Origin: Myxococcales bacterium
Lineage (GTDB): Bacteria; Myxococcota_A; Polyangia; Polyangiales; JADJMO01
Length of the DNA stretch: 64,000 bases
Assembly (NCBI GenBank): GCA_016709545.1
Contig: JADJMO010000002.1
Coordinates: 248,001-312,000, forward strand
Reading direction: 5' to 3'
Shown one piece after another: positions 1-9,392 of the stretch. Each line of letters begins with the position of its first letter. The stretch's first letter is position 1. The position numbers were made by a program, and so were the translations under genes. Under the pieces are notes generated by a model, which saw nothing but the letters and a program-made list of their open reading frames with translations, searched no databases and was not told where the DNA came from.

Positions 1-1555
1 AGCCGCGCAAGAGCGCGGTGCGGCCGTCGTCGGGCAACCCCGCGAGCAGCGCCTCGGCCTCGGACACGCGCGCCGCGTCGAGCAGCTCGCGCACCCGCTC
101 CACGGTGACGGGCGCCTCGGGCAAGGGGGCACCCCCCGTGCGATCGATGTGCGCGACGATGACGTCGACCGACTCGGCGCGCACGATCGCGCGGTCGCCG
201 ATGGCCGCCACGATCGCGCGGAGCCGACCGGGCAGGCCGTCGCTCCGACCGACGACGCGACCGAGCACCGCCTCGGGCAACGAGGGCAGCGCGCGCCGGG
301 CGATCTCGGCGAGCTCGCGCTCCTCGAGGGGCGGCACGGTGAACACCCGCACGCCCTCGCCCGGGCGCGCAGCCGTGCGGCGGACGACGATGCGCGCGCC
401 GGCGCGACGCAGCTCGGCGAGCGCCTCCTCGGCGCCCTCGGGGTCGTGCACGACCAGCACGCCGCCGTGCACGGCGAAAGAGGTGGCGCTGGCGGTGGTC
501 GCGCCGATGGCGGTGGCGAGCTCGAGCGCGAGCGCGGTGCGGTCGAACGGCCCGCGGAGCCACGCGACCGGCCACCCACCGAGCCCGAGCCGGAAGGCGA
601 GCGCGGCGAGCACCGTGCGGCCCCCGACGCCGACCGGCCCGACCACCGAGAGCTCCTCGCCGGTGGCGATCCCATCGAGCGCGTGCACCAGGTCGGCGAG
701 CACGGACTCCACGCCGCGCACGGTCCAGATCCCGCGCGGCCCGCTGTGCTCGGCGGGGAACCCGCATGCGGCCGCGATCGACGCGCCGAGCTCGTCGACG
801 CTCGGGTGACGGACGCTCGGGTCCCGCGCGGTCGCCCGTCGCTCGATCTCGCGCAGCGCGACGATCATGGAGCGCTCGCCGCCGGTGCAGGCGTCGAGGA
901 CGTCGCGCAGGCTCGCGCCGAGCGCGAACACCTCTCCCCGGACGGTGAGCGGCTCGCCCTCGAACAGCTCGGGCGCGGCGAAGCGCGGCGTGAGACCCTC
1001 GACGCGGGCGCCGCGCGGACCCCAGGTGGTCGCGAGCCCGAGGTCGACCAGCGTGGCCGTGCCGTCGGGCCGCACGATCACGTTGGCGGGCTTGATGTCG
1101 CCGTGCAGCAGGCCCGCGCGGTGCAAGAGCGTGAGCTGACTCGCGGCGCCGAGCAGCGCGCGCGTCGCGACGAGGAGCCCACCGCCGCGGTCGAGCAACG
1201 ACTGCAGGCTCGCGCCCTCGACGAGCTCGCGCACGAGGAACGGTCGACCGTCGGCGAGGCGTCCGAACCGCTCCACGCCTGGCAACAGGTTGCCCGTGCT
1301 GGTGGAGAGATCGAGGAGGGTCGTGGCCTCGCGCACGAGCGCCGCGACCTCCTGCGGATCGGAGGCGCCGGGGGGCAGGGCCTTGAGCGCGAGCGTGCGG
1401 CCGTCGAGCCGATCGCGCACCGCCCACACCTCGCCGCCACCGCCGGCGCCGAGCCGACGGATCGGTTCGTAGCGGGCAGGCAGCGCCTTGCCAGCGCCGA
1501 TCGCCGGGGTGCCGACCGCCGGCGCCGGCTCGCTCGCCCCGCCCGACGCCGTCAT
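1..1555 (-). CDS. Ser/Thr protein kinase with C-terminal NTPase-like region (3' end outside window)
   Basis: Hanks-type kinase; the gene runs off the left edge of the window, so its C-terminus is missing. The ATG at 1555 starts a protein whose glycine loop is around residues 36-41 (GAGGGG), with the ATP lysine at K58 (LALK). The catalytic loop reads HGDIKPAN (residues 151-158), so Gly replaces the usual Arg of HRD. The metal-binding motif is DLG (171-173) rather than DFG. Both variants occur in active kinases of this class. Near residue 306 there is a P-loop-like GPVGVGRRT in which Arg stands where the Walker lysine is expected, suggesting an AAA/NB-ARC-like regulatory module as found in many myxobacterial kinases. 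It starts 9 bp after the outer-membrane protein gene on the same strand, so the two are probably co-transcribed. The substrate is unknown. Confidence 0.85.
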   Translation of the reverse strand, partial: MTASGGASEPAPAVGTPAIGAGKALPARYEPIRRLGAGGGGEVWAVRDRLDGRTLALKALPPGASDPQEVAALVREATTLLDLSTSTGNLLPGVERFGRLADGRPFLVRELVEGASLQSLLDRGGGLLVATRALLGAASQLTLLHRAGLLHGDIKPANVIVRPDGTATLVDLGLATTWGPRGARVEGLTPRFAAPELFEGEPLTVRGEVFALGASLRDVLDACTGGERSMIVALREIERRATARDPSVRHPSVDELGASIAAACGFPAEHSGPRGIWTVRGVESVLADLVHALDGIATGEELSVVGPVGVGGRTVLAALAFRLGLGGWPVAWLRGPFDRTALALELATAIGATTASATSFAVHGGVLVVHDPEGAEEALAELRRAGARIVVRRTAARPGEGVRVFTVPPLEERELAEIARRALPSLPEAVLGRVVGRSDGLPGRLRAIVAAIGDRAIVRAESVDVIVAHIDRTGGAPLPEAPVTVERVRELLDAARVSEAEALLAGLPDDGRTALLRG

Positions 1556-1563
1556 CGAGGGGC

Positions 1564-2523
1564 TCAGAACCCGTAGTTGGCTGCGACGCCGAAGAAGAAG
1601 CCCATGAAGAGGTCGTACCCGAGGTCGACGCGGCCCACGAACTGCTTCACCGGCTTGAAGCGGAAGCCGAGCGCGGGCCCGAAGCGCGCATAGAGGTTCG
1701 GCTTGCTACCGCCATTGAACCACGACGACTCCTTGTACCAGTTCTTGGTCTCGTTCGGGTTGGCCGGGTCACCCGGGTAGTGGGTGTTGCTGTTGTCGCA
1801 GTAGTAGCTGCCCGCCTGCGGCCCCGAGCAGGGCTCGAGGTTCTTCGGGTCGGTCTCGCCGGGCCGTCCGTCCTTGCTCTTGGCCTGCACGCGCGCGAGA
1901 TCGCCCATGACGACGGAGAGGCCGACGGTCATGCCGTACTCGAACGACACGTACTTGCTGAACGGCGTGCTCCACATGAAGTCGACCACCGCGTTGATCA
2001 TCTTGAGGTCGGACTTGACGAGCTCCCAGGCGTTCGGGTCCTCGTTCTTGCCCTTGAAGCCGAACGGCTCGGAGGTGGAGACGTCGGCGTAGGTGAGCGC
2101 GAAGCGGGTCTCGAAGCCCTCCTTGCGCATGCCGCCCTCGATGCCGGTCTGCCAGACGCCGACCGTGGTGGGGCCGCCCGCGACGAACAGCGAGAGCAGG
2201 TATTTCGGGAGGATCGCGTACTGGTAGCGCGCGCCGAGGAAGTAGTAGGTCTTCGACGGGTCCTCGGTCGGGTCGTTCGGCGGGAGCTCGGGCTTGGCCG
2301 GTTCCTCGGCCGCCGCGGCCTTCTTCTTCTTCTTGGGCTTGTCGTCGTCGTCGTCGTCGTCCTTGGCGTCACCCTTCTTGCCGTCGTCCTTCTTGTCGGC
2401 GGTGTCGCCCTTTTCTTCCTTCTTCTCGGCCTTCTTCTCGTCGGCGAGGACAGGCCCGGCCAGCAGCGTGAAGACGAGCGCGGAGGCGAACGGCAGGCCG
2501 TGGAGACGACGAAGGCGAAGCAT
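1564..2523 (-). CDS. Outer-membrane beta-barrel protein with acidic/Lys-rich linker
   Basis: Not recognised as a named family. The ATG at 2523 gives a clear Sec signal peptide (ending near VLADE, residue 27) and is preceded by AGAGG at a good distance; an upstream in-frame start would put 18 extra residues before the signal, so I rejected it. After the signal comes a very charged low-complexity stretch of Lys, Glu and Asp (about residues 28-80, with a run of Asp), then a segment rich in alternating hydrophobic and aromatic residues that ends in Phe (NYGF), typical of beta-barrels inserted by BAM. Predicted location is the outer membrane. The downstream kinase gene follows after 9 bp. Function unknown. 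Confidence 0.75.
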   Translation of the reverse strand: MLRLRRLHGLPFASALVFTLLAGPVLADEKKAEKKEEKGDTADKKDDGKKGDAKDDDDDDDKPKKKKKAAAAEEPAKPELPPNDPTEDPSKTYYFLGARYQYAILPKYLLSLFVAGGPTTVGVWQTGIEGGMRKEGFETRFALTYADVSTSEPFGFKGKNEDPNAWELVKSDLKMINAVVDFMWSTPFSKYVSFEYGMTVGLSVVMGDLARVQAKSKDGRPGETDPKNLEPCSGPQAGSYYCDNSNTHYPGDPANPNETKNWYKESSWFNGGSKPNLYARFGPALGFRFKPVKQFVGRVDLGYDLFMGFFFGVAANYGF

Positions 2524-2617
2524 GAAGCACCTCTTGGAGAGCCAGTGAGGAAGACCCGCCGCGAGCCTACACCACAACCCGGGTGCCTCGGAACAGGCTG
2601 GATCGACCCCGGCCCGA

Positions 2618-3739
2618 TCAGTCGTCGTCGGCTTCGCCGGCCCGCTTCGGGCCGTCGCCGAGGCCGGCCGCGTGGAGCAGCTCGGCCTGGCGGTAGGACT
2701 GGAGGGCGGAGACGATCTCGTCGAGGTCGCCGGCGACGATGCGCTCGAGCTTGTTGAGGGTGAGCTTGATGCGGTGGTCGGTGACGCGGTTCTGCGGGTA
2801 GTTGTAGGTGCGGACCTTCATCGACCGCTCGCCCGTGCTCACCATGCCGCGCCGCTCGGCCGCGGTGGCCGCGTCCTGCTTCTCGCGCTCGATGTCGAAC
2901 AGGCGGGAGCGCAGCACCTTGAGCGCCTTCGCCTTGTTCTTGATCTGCGAGCGCTCGTCCTGGCACTTGACGATGATCCCGCTCGGTTTGTGCAGGATCT
3001 GGACGGCGCTGTTGGTGGTGTTCACGCCCTGGCCGCCGGGGCCGCCCGACGCGGCGATGCTGATCTCGAGGTCCTTCGCCTCGTCGATGTGGACGTCGAC
3101 CTCCTCGGCCTCGGGCAGCACGGCCACGGTCGCGGCCGAGGTGTGGATGCGCCCCTGGGCCTCGGTCGCCGGCACGCGCTGCACGCGGTGTCCGCCGGAC
3201 TCGAAGCGCAGCGCCGAGTAGACGCCGGGCTGGCCCTGGCGGCCGCTCACCATGGCGACGACCTCCTTGTAGCCACCGGCCGAGGCCTCGCTGAGGCTCA
3301 TGACCTCCAGCTTCCAGCCCCGGTTCTCGGCGTATTTCGCGTACATCTTGAAGAGGTCGGCCGCGAACAGGCACGCCTCCTCGCCGCCCTCGCCGCCGCG
3401 GATCTCGAGGATGACGTTCTTGTCGTCGTTCGGGTCGCGCGGCAGCAAGAGGAGCTGGATGTCGGCCTCTAGCGTGGCTTGCTCCGTGTGCAGCTCGGGC
3501 AGCTCCATCTGGGCGAGCTCGCGGAGCTCCGGGTCCTGCAGCGCGGCCTCGTCGTCGGCGATCTTCTTCTCGAGCTCGAGCAGGCGCTGGTAGGCCGCGG
3601 TGATCGGCTCGAGCTCGCTGCGCTCCTTGGAGAGGCGCTGGAACTGCTGGCGGTCGGAGACGATCTCCGCGCGGCAGAGCATGTCTTCGAGCTCGCGATA
3701 CCGGCGGGCGAGCGAGGCGAGCTTGTCGAGCGGGAGCAT
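2618..3739 (-). CDS. prfA: Peptide chain release factor 1
   Basis: Class I release factor that recognises UAA and UAG stop codons on the ribosome and triggers peptidyl-tRNA hydrolysis. The 373-residue length is normal for RF1. The catalytic GGQ is at residues 235-237 inside GGPGGQGVNTTNS, and the codon-reading tripeptide is PAT (190-192), which separates RF1 from RF2 (SPF). The N-terminal helical domain and the GEGGEE segment are present. In many bacteria rpmE, a DUF1385 gene and prfA sit together; here the same three occur in that order, separated by an esterase gene and a convergent sigma-like gene. Confidence 0.97.
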   Translation of the reverse strand: MLPLDKLASLARRYRELEDMLCRAEIVSDRQQFQRLSKERSELEPITAAYQRLLELEKKIADDEAALQDPELRELAQMELPELHTEQATLEADIQLLLLPRDPNDDKNVILEIRGGEGGEEACLFAADLFKMYAKYAENRGWKLEVMSLSEASAGGYKEVVAMVSGRQGQPGVYSALRFESGGHRVQRVPATEAQGRIHTSAATVAVLPEAEEVDVHIDEAKDLEISIAASGGPGGQGVNTTNSAVQILHKPSGIIVKCQDERSQIKNKAKALKVLRSRLFDIEREKQDAATAAERRGMVSTGERSMKVRTYNYPQNRVTDHRIKLTLNKLERIVAGDLDEIVSALQSYRQAELLHAAGLGDGPKRAGEADDD

Positions 3740-3769
3740 CGGCGGGCCGGCGTCCTAGCATGGCCGCGG

Positions 3770-4720
3770 TCAGGGCCGCGGGTGGGCCTCGAAGAAGGCC
3801 CAGATCGACCGCGGGAGGGCGACCGGATCGAAGTCCTTGGGGATGTGACTGCCGCCCTCGATCGAGAACAGCTCGACGTCGGCGCCGTCCTTGCACGAGG
3901 GAAAGCGCAGGACCTTGGTCTCGGCGCCGGCCAGCGAGCGCTCGAGGTCGACGGCGGCCGCCTCCGTCGGGCTCGCCGCGCAGCCGTTCAGCGCGGCGAA
4001 CGTGTCGACGATCTTGCGCGCGCTCGGGGTCGAGAACCCGCCGACGCTGATCGCGCCACCCGCGTAGGGCACCGTCTCGTCCACGGTGCCGTGCATGTGG
4101 CGGAAGGCGATCGGGGTCTTCGGCTTGCAGGCCGCGGGGTCGGACCAGAACGGCCCGGCGAGGTCGACGACGGCCGCGAACTTCTCCGGGACGTCGCACG
4201 CGAGCCGCATGGACATCGCCCCGCCGTTGGAGTGCCCGAGCAGGTACACGCGCTTGCGATCGATCGCGTAGTAGGTGGCGATCTCGTCGACGAGCCCGGT
4301 GATGTACTTCACGTCGTCGGGCTTCTTGCCGTCGAAATCGCAGCAGGTGTCGACCGCGTTCCAGAAGCGGTTCTTCTTCGAGTCCACGGTGCCCTCGGGC
4401 GCCACCAGGAAGAAGTTCTTCTCGTCGGCGAGGGTGCCGAGGCCGAAGTAGGCGTCCTGGAGGAAGCCCCCGGCGCCATACCCGTGCAGCACGACGACGA
4501 GCGGCGCGGGCTTCTTCGGGTCGTAGCCGTTCGGCACGCGGAACACGCTCACGGGCCGGTCGCCCCCGAACTGGTCGGGAGGGACCAAGGCGTCGGCCGC
4601 GGCCTCGACAGCGGCGTCGCCACCCGTGTCCTGGCTCACGCTCGACGTGTCGCCGCAGCCGACCGCGAGCACGACGAGGAGTGACCCACTCAGGCCAGGG
4701 AGGAGTTTGCCGCGGTGCAT
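3770..4720 (-). CDS. Lipoprotein esterase of the PHB depolymerase / feruloyl esterase type
   Basis: Predicted lipid-anchored alpha/beta hydrolase of 316 residues. The N-terminus is a lipoprotein signal (LLVVLAVGC) followed by a short Ser/Asp/Ala-rich linker. The core shows the oxyanion HGYG segment, the nucleophile elbow GHSNGG, and a late GGSHI histidine, which together match the LpqC/PHB-depolymerase-like family (CE1-related). Several cysteines (for example TCCDFD) are probably disulfides outside the cytoplasm. The family cleaves ester bonds in polyesters or in feruloylated sugars; which substrate is used here cannot be told from sequence. It lies 30 bp upstream of prfA on the same strand. 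Confidence 0.85.
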   Translation of the reverse strand: MHRGKLLPGLSGSLLVVLAVGCGDTSSVSQDTGGDAAVEAAADALVPPDQFGGDRPVSVFRVPNGYDPKKPAPLVVVLHGYGAGGFLQDAYFGLGTLADEKNFFLVAPEGTVDSKKNRFWNAVDTCCDFDGKKPDDVKYITGLVDEIATYYAIDRKRVYLLGHSNGGAMSMRLACDVPEKFAAVVDLAGPFWSDPAACKPKTPIAFRHMHGTVDETVPYAGGAISVGGFSTPSARKIVDTFAALNGCAASPTEAAAVDLERSLAGAETKVLRFPSCKDGADVELFSIEGGSHIPKDFDPVALPRSIWAFFEAHPRP

Positions 4721-4804
4721 CCAGGCAATGTGCTTGCGGCGCTCGTGGGTGGCAAGTAACGCCGAGCCTGCTACCCGGACTCACCCTCGGTCCGAGGTGA
4801 AGGA

Positions 4805-5338
4805 ATGAACCTGGTGAGCGTCGCCCCCCGCGAGCTGAGCGTTGCTGCCCTGTGCAAGCGGGGGGAGCTGCCGCGCGCCGCCGCCACTCTGTTCGCCTCC
4901 CACGGCACCGAGGTGTTCGCGTTCCTCGAGGCCTTCCTCGACGAGCACACCGCACGCGGGCTGTTCGGTGAGGTGCAGGAGCGCGCGATGGCCGAGCTGC
5001 TCGGGCTCGACCACGACAAGGTCAACCTGCGCACCTGGCTGTTCGGCCTCGCGCGGCGCGCGCACCTCGCCCACGTCCAGGCGCTCGAGGCCCAGCCCGC
5101 CTCGTCACGGGCCGTGGTGTCTTCGCAGCCGCGCAGCGGGCCGCGCACCAAGGCGGGCTTCGACGCGCTCGCCGTCGACGACAAGCACCTCCTCGTCCTC
5201 TGCCTCGATCGCGGCCTCCGCTTCGACGAGATCGCCGAGATCCTCTACGGCGCGACCGACGACGACGCGCGTCGCAAGCGCTGGGCCGAGGCGCTGCAGG
5301 CGCGCTGCACCGAGCTCCAGGCCACGCTCGCCACCTAG
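4805..5338 (+). CDS. Diverged sigma-70/ECF-like regulatory protein
   Basis: A 177-residue protein. The segment RTWLFGLARRAHLAH resembles the end of ECF sigma region 2, followed by a region 4-like helical part (DKHLLVLCLDRGLRFDEIAEIL) before the end. The region 2.3/2.4 aromatic and basic pattern is weak, so it may be a degenerate sigma factor or a derived regulator. It is on the opposite strand to its neighbours and its stop (TAG) shares the palindrome CTAG with the stop of the convergent DUF1385 gene. No anti-sigma gene is adjacent. The start follows GGTGAAGGA, a plausible ribosome site. Confidence 0.6.
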   Translation: MNLVSVAPRELSVAALCKRGELPRAAATLFASHGTEVFAFLEAFLDEHTARGLFGEVQERAMAELLGLDHDKVNLRTWLFGLARRAHLAHVQALEAQPASSRAVVSSQPRSGPRTKAGFDALAVDDKHLLVLCLDRGLRFDEIAEILYGATDDDARRKRWAEALQARCTELQATLAT

Positions 5339-6492
5339 GCGGCGCGGAGCTCCGGGGTCTCGAGGAGCGCCTCGTAGCTCGGGAACGCGAGCACCTCCGA
5401 ATCGCTCGTGGGCTTCTTGGTCTCGGGGCCCACCTTCTCGCGCCACAGCGTCGCGCGCATGGAGGCGAGGGCGATCTCGAGCTGCGCGTCGTCGGGCTCG
5501 ATGGTGGTGATCTTCTGCACGAGGAACCCCGGCCAGAGGAGCGCGCGCAGGGGGCCGGTGAGGCAGTAGCGCGCGGTGAAGCGCTGGATCTCGAAGGTGA
5601 TGCCGGCGAGCACGGGCAGGAACGGCAGCTTCATCAAGAAGAAGGTGATCTGCTCCACGGCCTTGCTGCCGCCGAACCGCGGCATGAGCGGACCGAGCGC
5701 CGTCCAGATGGCGATGCTCACGAGCACCGTCATGATGAGGAACGTGGTGCCGCAGCGCGGGTGGAGCGTGGTCTGCTTCTTGGCGTTGGCGACCACGAGC
5801 TCCTCGCGCGCCTCGTAGGTGCTGATCGTCTTGTGCTCGGCGCCGTGATACTGGAACACGCGGTAGATCTCGGGCACCCGGCGGATCATCGCGAGGTAGC
5901 CGAGCACCACGATGAGCTTGAACGCGCCCGTGAGCAGCTGGAACTTCGCGCTGCGCACGTCGAGCTGCATCTTGAACAGCGTGGAGGTGCCCCAGGCGAG
6001 CAGCTGCGGGAGCGCCACCATGAAGACCACCATCACGATGGTCATCAGCGCCATCGTGTTGGGCTGACGGCCCTCTTCCTCTTCGCCGGAGCTCGATCCG
6101 CCGGGCTCGCCGTCGGCGCGGCCGAACACCTGCGCCAGGACGAGGCCGAACGCCGAGAACACGCTGAGCGGCGCGGCCTTCTTGGCGGTGCTCTTCGCGT
6201 CCTTGGGCTTGGCCTCGGCCTGCTCGGCGGCCTCCATGTCCTTCTCGAACAGCTCGGCGGAGAACCGGAGCGCTTCGCTCCCGAGGCGGAGCGACTCGAC
6301 GAGGGTGGCCATGCCGCGCACGAACGGGATCTTCGACCAGGACGAGGCCTTGATCTCGAAGGGACGCTCCTTCATCGAGATCGAGCCGTCGGCGCGGCGC
6401 ACCGCGATCGCGAAGGAGTGGGGAGAGCGCATCATGACGCCCTCGAGCACGGCCTGGCCGCCGATGTAGGGCCGGTTCTCTTCTTCGCTCAT
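5335..6492 (-). CDS. DUF1385 family membrane protein
   Basis: Conserved integral membrane protein of unknown function (DUF1385, YqhQ-like). The start at 6492 gives MSEEENRPYIGGQAVLEG, which matches the conserved N-terminal GGQAVxEGVMMR signature directly after the start; longer in-frame starts add a Pro/Arg-rich stretch with no support. The second family signature, YHGAEHKTISTYE, is present, along with the late HPRCGT motif and several hydrophobic helices. Gene order rpmE, DUF1385, prfA is widespread and suggests a link to translation or envelope homeostasis, but no reaction is known. A Lys/Glu-rich insertion lies around residues 95-130. Confidence 0.9.
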   Translation of the reverse strand: MSEEENRPYIGGQAVLEGVMMRSPHSFAIAVRRADGSISMKERPFEIKASSWSKIPFVRGMATLVESLRLGSEALRFSAELFEKDMEAAEQAEAKPKDAKSTAKKAAPLSVFSAFGLVLAQVFGRADGEPGGSSSGEEEEGRQPNTMALMTIVMVVFMVALPQLLAWGTSTLFKMQLDVRSAKFQLLTGAFKLIVVLGYLAMIRRVPEIYRVFQYHGAEHKTISTYEAREELVVANAKKQTTLHPRCGTTFLIMTVLVSIAIWTALGPLMPRFGGSKAVEQITFFLMKLPFLPVLAGITFEIQRFTARYCLTGPLRALLWPGFLVQKITTIEPDDAQLEIALASMRATLWREKVGPETKKPTSDSEVLAFPSYEALLETPELRAA

Positions 6493-6612
6493 CCGCGGAA
6501 ACCTAGCGTGGCGAGGGGGAACGGGCGAGGGAGGTGCACGGCGGTGAGATGCCGGGGCGGCGTGGGGGGGCTTCTCGTGGGGAAAAAGAGCCTCCCCCGG
6601 GACTGCAGGTCT

Positions 6613-6810
6613 CCCCCGGGCTGAAGCCCGGGGCACCGGGCACACGGCCCGCAAGCCCGGGGCCTGGAACCCCGGGCTTCACGCTTCGAATCACTGGCTG
6701 GAGGTGTCGCCGCCGTGGAGCAGCGGTCTGGTCCGTCAGCCACAAAGCGCCGAGCCCGGGGTTCATGCCCCGGGCTTCAGCCTGTCGGTGCCCCGGGCTT
6801 CAGCCCGGGG
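6613..6810. repeat. Cluster of GC-rich inverted repeats (REP-like)
   Basis: The 328-bp gap between rpmE and the DUF1385 gene holds four hairpin-forming units built from the same word, AGCCCGGGG / CCCCGGGCT: at 6613-6634, 6653-6680 (10-bp stem AAGCCCGGGG, 7-base loop), 6753-6776 (9-bp stem) and 6791-6810 (8-bp stem). They could act as RNA 3' stabilisers or attenuators between the two genes, or be a mobile REP-like family. No ORF with support lies here. Confidence 0.75.
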
Positions 6811-6820
6811 GCCCTGGAAC

Positions 6821-7153
6821 TCAGCCCTCGGCGACCGGCTCGGCGGCGGGCGCCTCGACGGCGGCGGCAGCGGCCGGAGCGGCCTTCTTCTCCTTGGCCT
6901 TCTTGGGCAGCTTCTGGCCCTGGGCGGCGGGATCCTTGCCCGGCTTGACCACGGCCTTGCCCTCGCCGAACTTCTTGCGGAAGCGGTCGACGCGGCCGGC
7001 GGTGTCCATCAGCTTCTGCTTGCCGGTGTAGAACGGGTGGCACTGGCCGCAGACGTCGACGCTGAAGTCGCCGCGGGTGCTGCGGGTCGGGTACGAGACG
7101 CCGCACGCGCAGGTGATGGTGCAGGCGGGGTAATACGGGTGGACTTGGCGCAT
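6821..7153 (-). CDS. rpmE: 50S ribosomal protein L31 with basic/Ala-rich tail
   Basis: Large-subunit ribosomal protein bL31. The first 70 residues match the family, with the zinc-type cysteines C15/C17 and C35/C38 (CAC and CGQC), so it is the zinc-binding form. The protein is 110 residues; beyond the normal end there is an extra Lys- then Ala/Pro/Glu-rich tail of about 40 residues, a low-complexity extension common in high-GC delta-proteobacterial-type lineages. It heads the rpmE - DUF1385 - prfA group on the minus strand. Confidence 0.95.
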   Translation of the reverse strand: MRQVHPYYPACTITCACGVSYPTRSTRGDFSVDVCGQCHPFYTGKQKLMDTAGRVDRFRKKFGEGKAVVKPGKDPAAQGQKLPKKAKEKKAAPAAAAAVEAPAAEPVAEG

Positions 7154-7305
7154 GGAGAACTCCGGATCCCGTGGGATTTCCCGAGGTCGGTACCGACGGC
7201 ACGCGGCGGTGCGAGGGTTGCCGAGGATAGGGAACGGGGGTCGAAGAGCTTAGTGGCGAGCCACGGACTTGTCGAGCGGGGGCCTCGCGGGTACCGACCG
7301 CGACC

Positions 7306-8601
<1,296 letters not shown>

Positions 8602-8611
8602 AGTCTGCGCG

Positions 8612-9160
8612 GTGGAACGGAGCGCGATCCTCGAGCTGGGACGCAAGGAGCTGGGCGAGCTCCTCGCCAAGGGGCACGCCATCGACGCGGCCGCGCTCGA
8701 CGACACCGAGTACCGCGGCATCAGCCTCGGGCTGCCGAACGTGATCGAGCGCCTCTCCTGGAAGACGTTCCAGAAGACCTTCCACCGCGACCCGGCCACC
8801 GGCGCGCTCCGCGGGTGGAACGTGCGCATCGAGCAGCGCGGGCTCGATGCGCCGAGCGTGCCGCTGCGCCGCAAGGACGGCCTCCCCCACACGTTCGGGC
8901 ACTACCGCGTGGTGCCGCTCGGCCGCACGCCGCAGCCGTGCGGGCCCGGCCTGCTCATCCACTACGGCCTCGGAGGCAACCGTCGGCTCGATCCGATGAG
9001 CCGGCTGCGCGACCCGATCGTCGCGCTCGAAGCGGGCAGCGTCGAGCGCCTCCTCGGGTGGACCTACGTCGACCTCGGCCCGCGCCAGGTGGGCACGCCG
9101 AGCTACTTCCTGCTCGAGCGCGAGGGCAAGCTGTCGCACGTGGCCCACCCGCAGCGGTGA
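8612..9160 (+). CDS. Conserved hypothetical protein downstream of purB
   Basis: A 182-residue soluble protein that I do not recognise. It starts with GTG 11 bp after purB, so it is probably translated from the same message. It has no signal peptide or membrane segment. The chain is rich in Arg/Leu and aromatic residues, with motifs such as GWNVRIEQRG, HTFGHYRV and LLIHYGLGGN that look like a folded alpha/beta enzyme or binding domain. The codon use is that of its neighbours. Confidence 0.7.
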   Translation: MERSAILELGRKELGELLAKGHAIDAAALDDTEYRGISLGLPNVIERLSWKTFQKTFHRDPATGALRGWNVRIEQRGLDAPSVPLRRKDGLPHTFGHYRVVPLGRTPQPCGPGLLIHYGLGGNRRLDPMSRLRDPIVALEAGSVERLLGWTYVDLGPRQVGTPSYFLLEREGKLSHVAHPQR

Positions 9161-9173
9161 GCGCGCGGTCTCT

Positions 9174-9263
9174 CTAGCGCACGAACACGAACACGATGCC
9201 CGACGTGATCAATCCGATCAACGAGAGCACCAGCATGTCGCGGTACAGTCCCGGGTACGGCAC
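9174..9263 (-). CDS. Possible 29-residue single-helix membrane peptide
   Basis: A short reading frame from GTG at 9263 reads VPYPGLYRD followed by a hydrophobic stretch MLVLSLIGLITSG and VFVFVR, i.e. one good transmembrane helix with a Tyr/Pro N-terminus and a terminal Arg. The gap between the purB operon and the DsbA-like gene holds nothing else. The composition is that of a real small membrane protein, but I cannot show conservation. An ATG 27 bp further in would give only 20 residues. Confidence 0.35.
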   Translation of the reverse strand: MPYPGLYRDMLVLSLIGLITSGIVFVFVR

Positions 9264-9392
9264 GCGACGAGGATGACGAAGGCGCCCGCCGCCGTCACCC
9301 CCCGAACGGTGGGCTTGACACTTCTTCACGCCGGCTTCACGGAACTGCTGCGCCAGGCTTGATTTCCAGGCCTGTCCGGAGTGAAACCCAGC

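Noticed and set aside
149..1576. Long plus-strand reading frame across the kinase gene
   Set aside because: It reads Arg/Ala/Gly/Asp-rich text with no domain; the minus strand gives a clear kinase. High GC makes such antisense frames common.
1998..4955. A 985-residue minus-strand frame spanning several genes
   Set aside because: It crosses three well supported genes in a different frame and is almost all Arg/Ala/Pro, so it is a shadow.
6538..6730. Small ORFs across the hairpin region before rpmE
   Set aside because: Their sequence is repeats of Pro/Gly/Ser/Ala from the hairpins themselves and shows no protein pattern.
9315..9343. TTGACA at 9315 as a -35 box for the DsbA-like gene
   Set aside because: No -10 like sequence follows at 16-18 bp, so the hexamer is probably chance.
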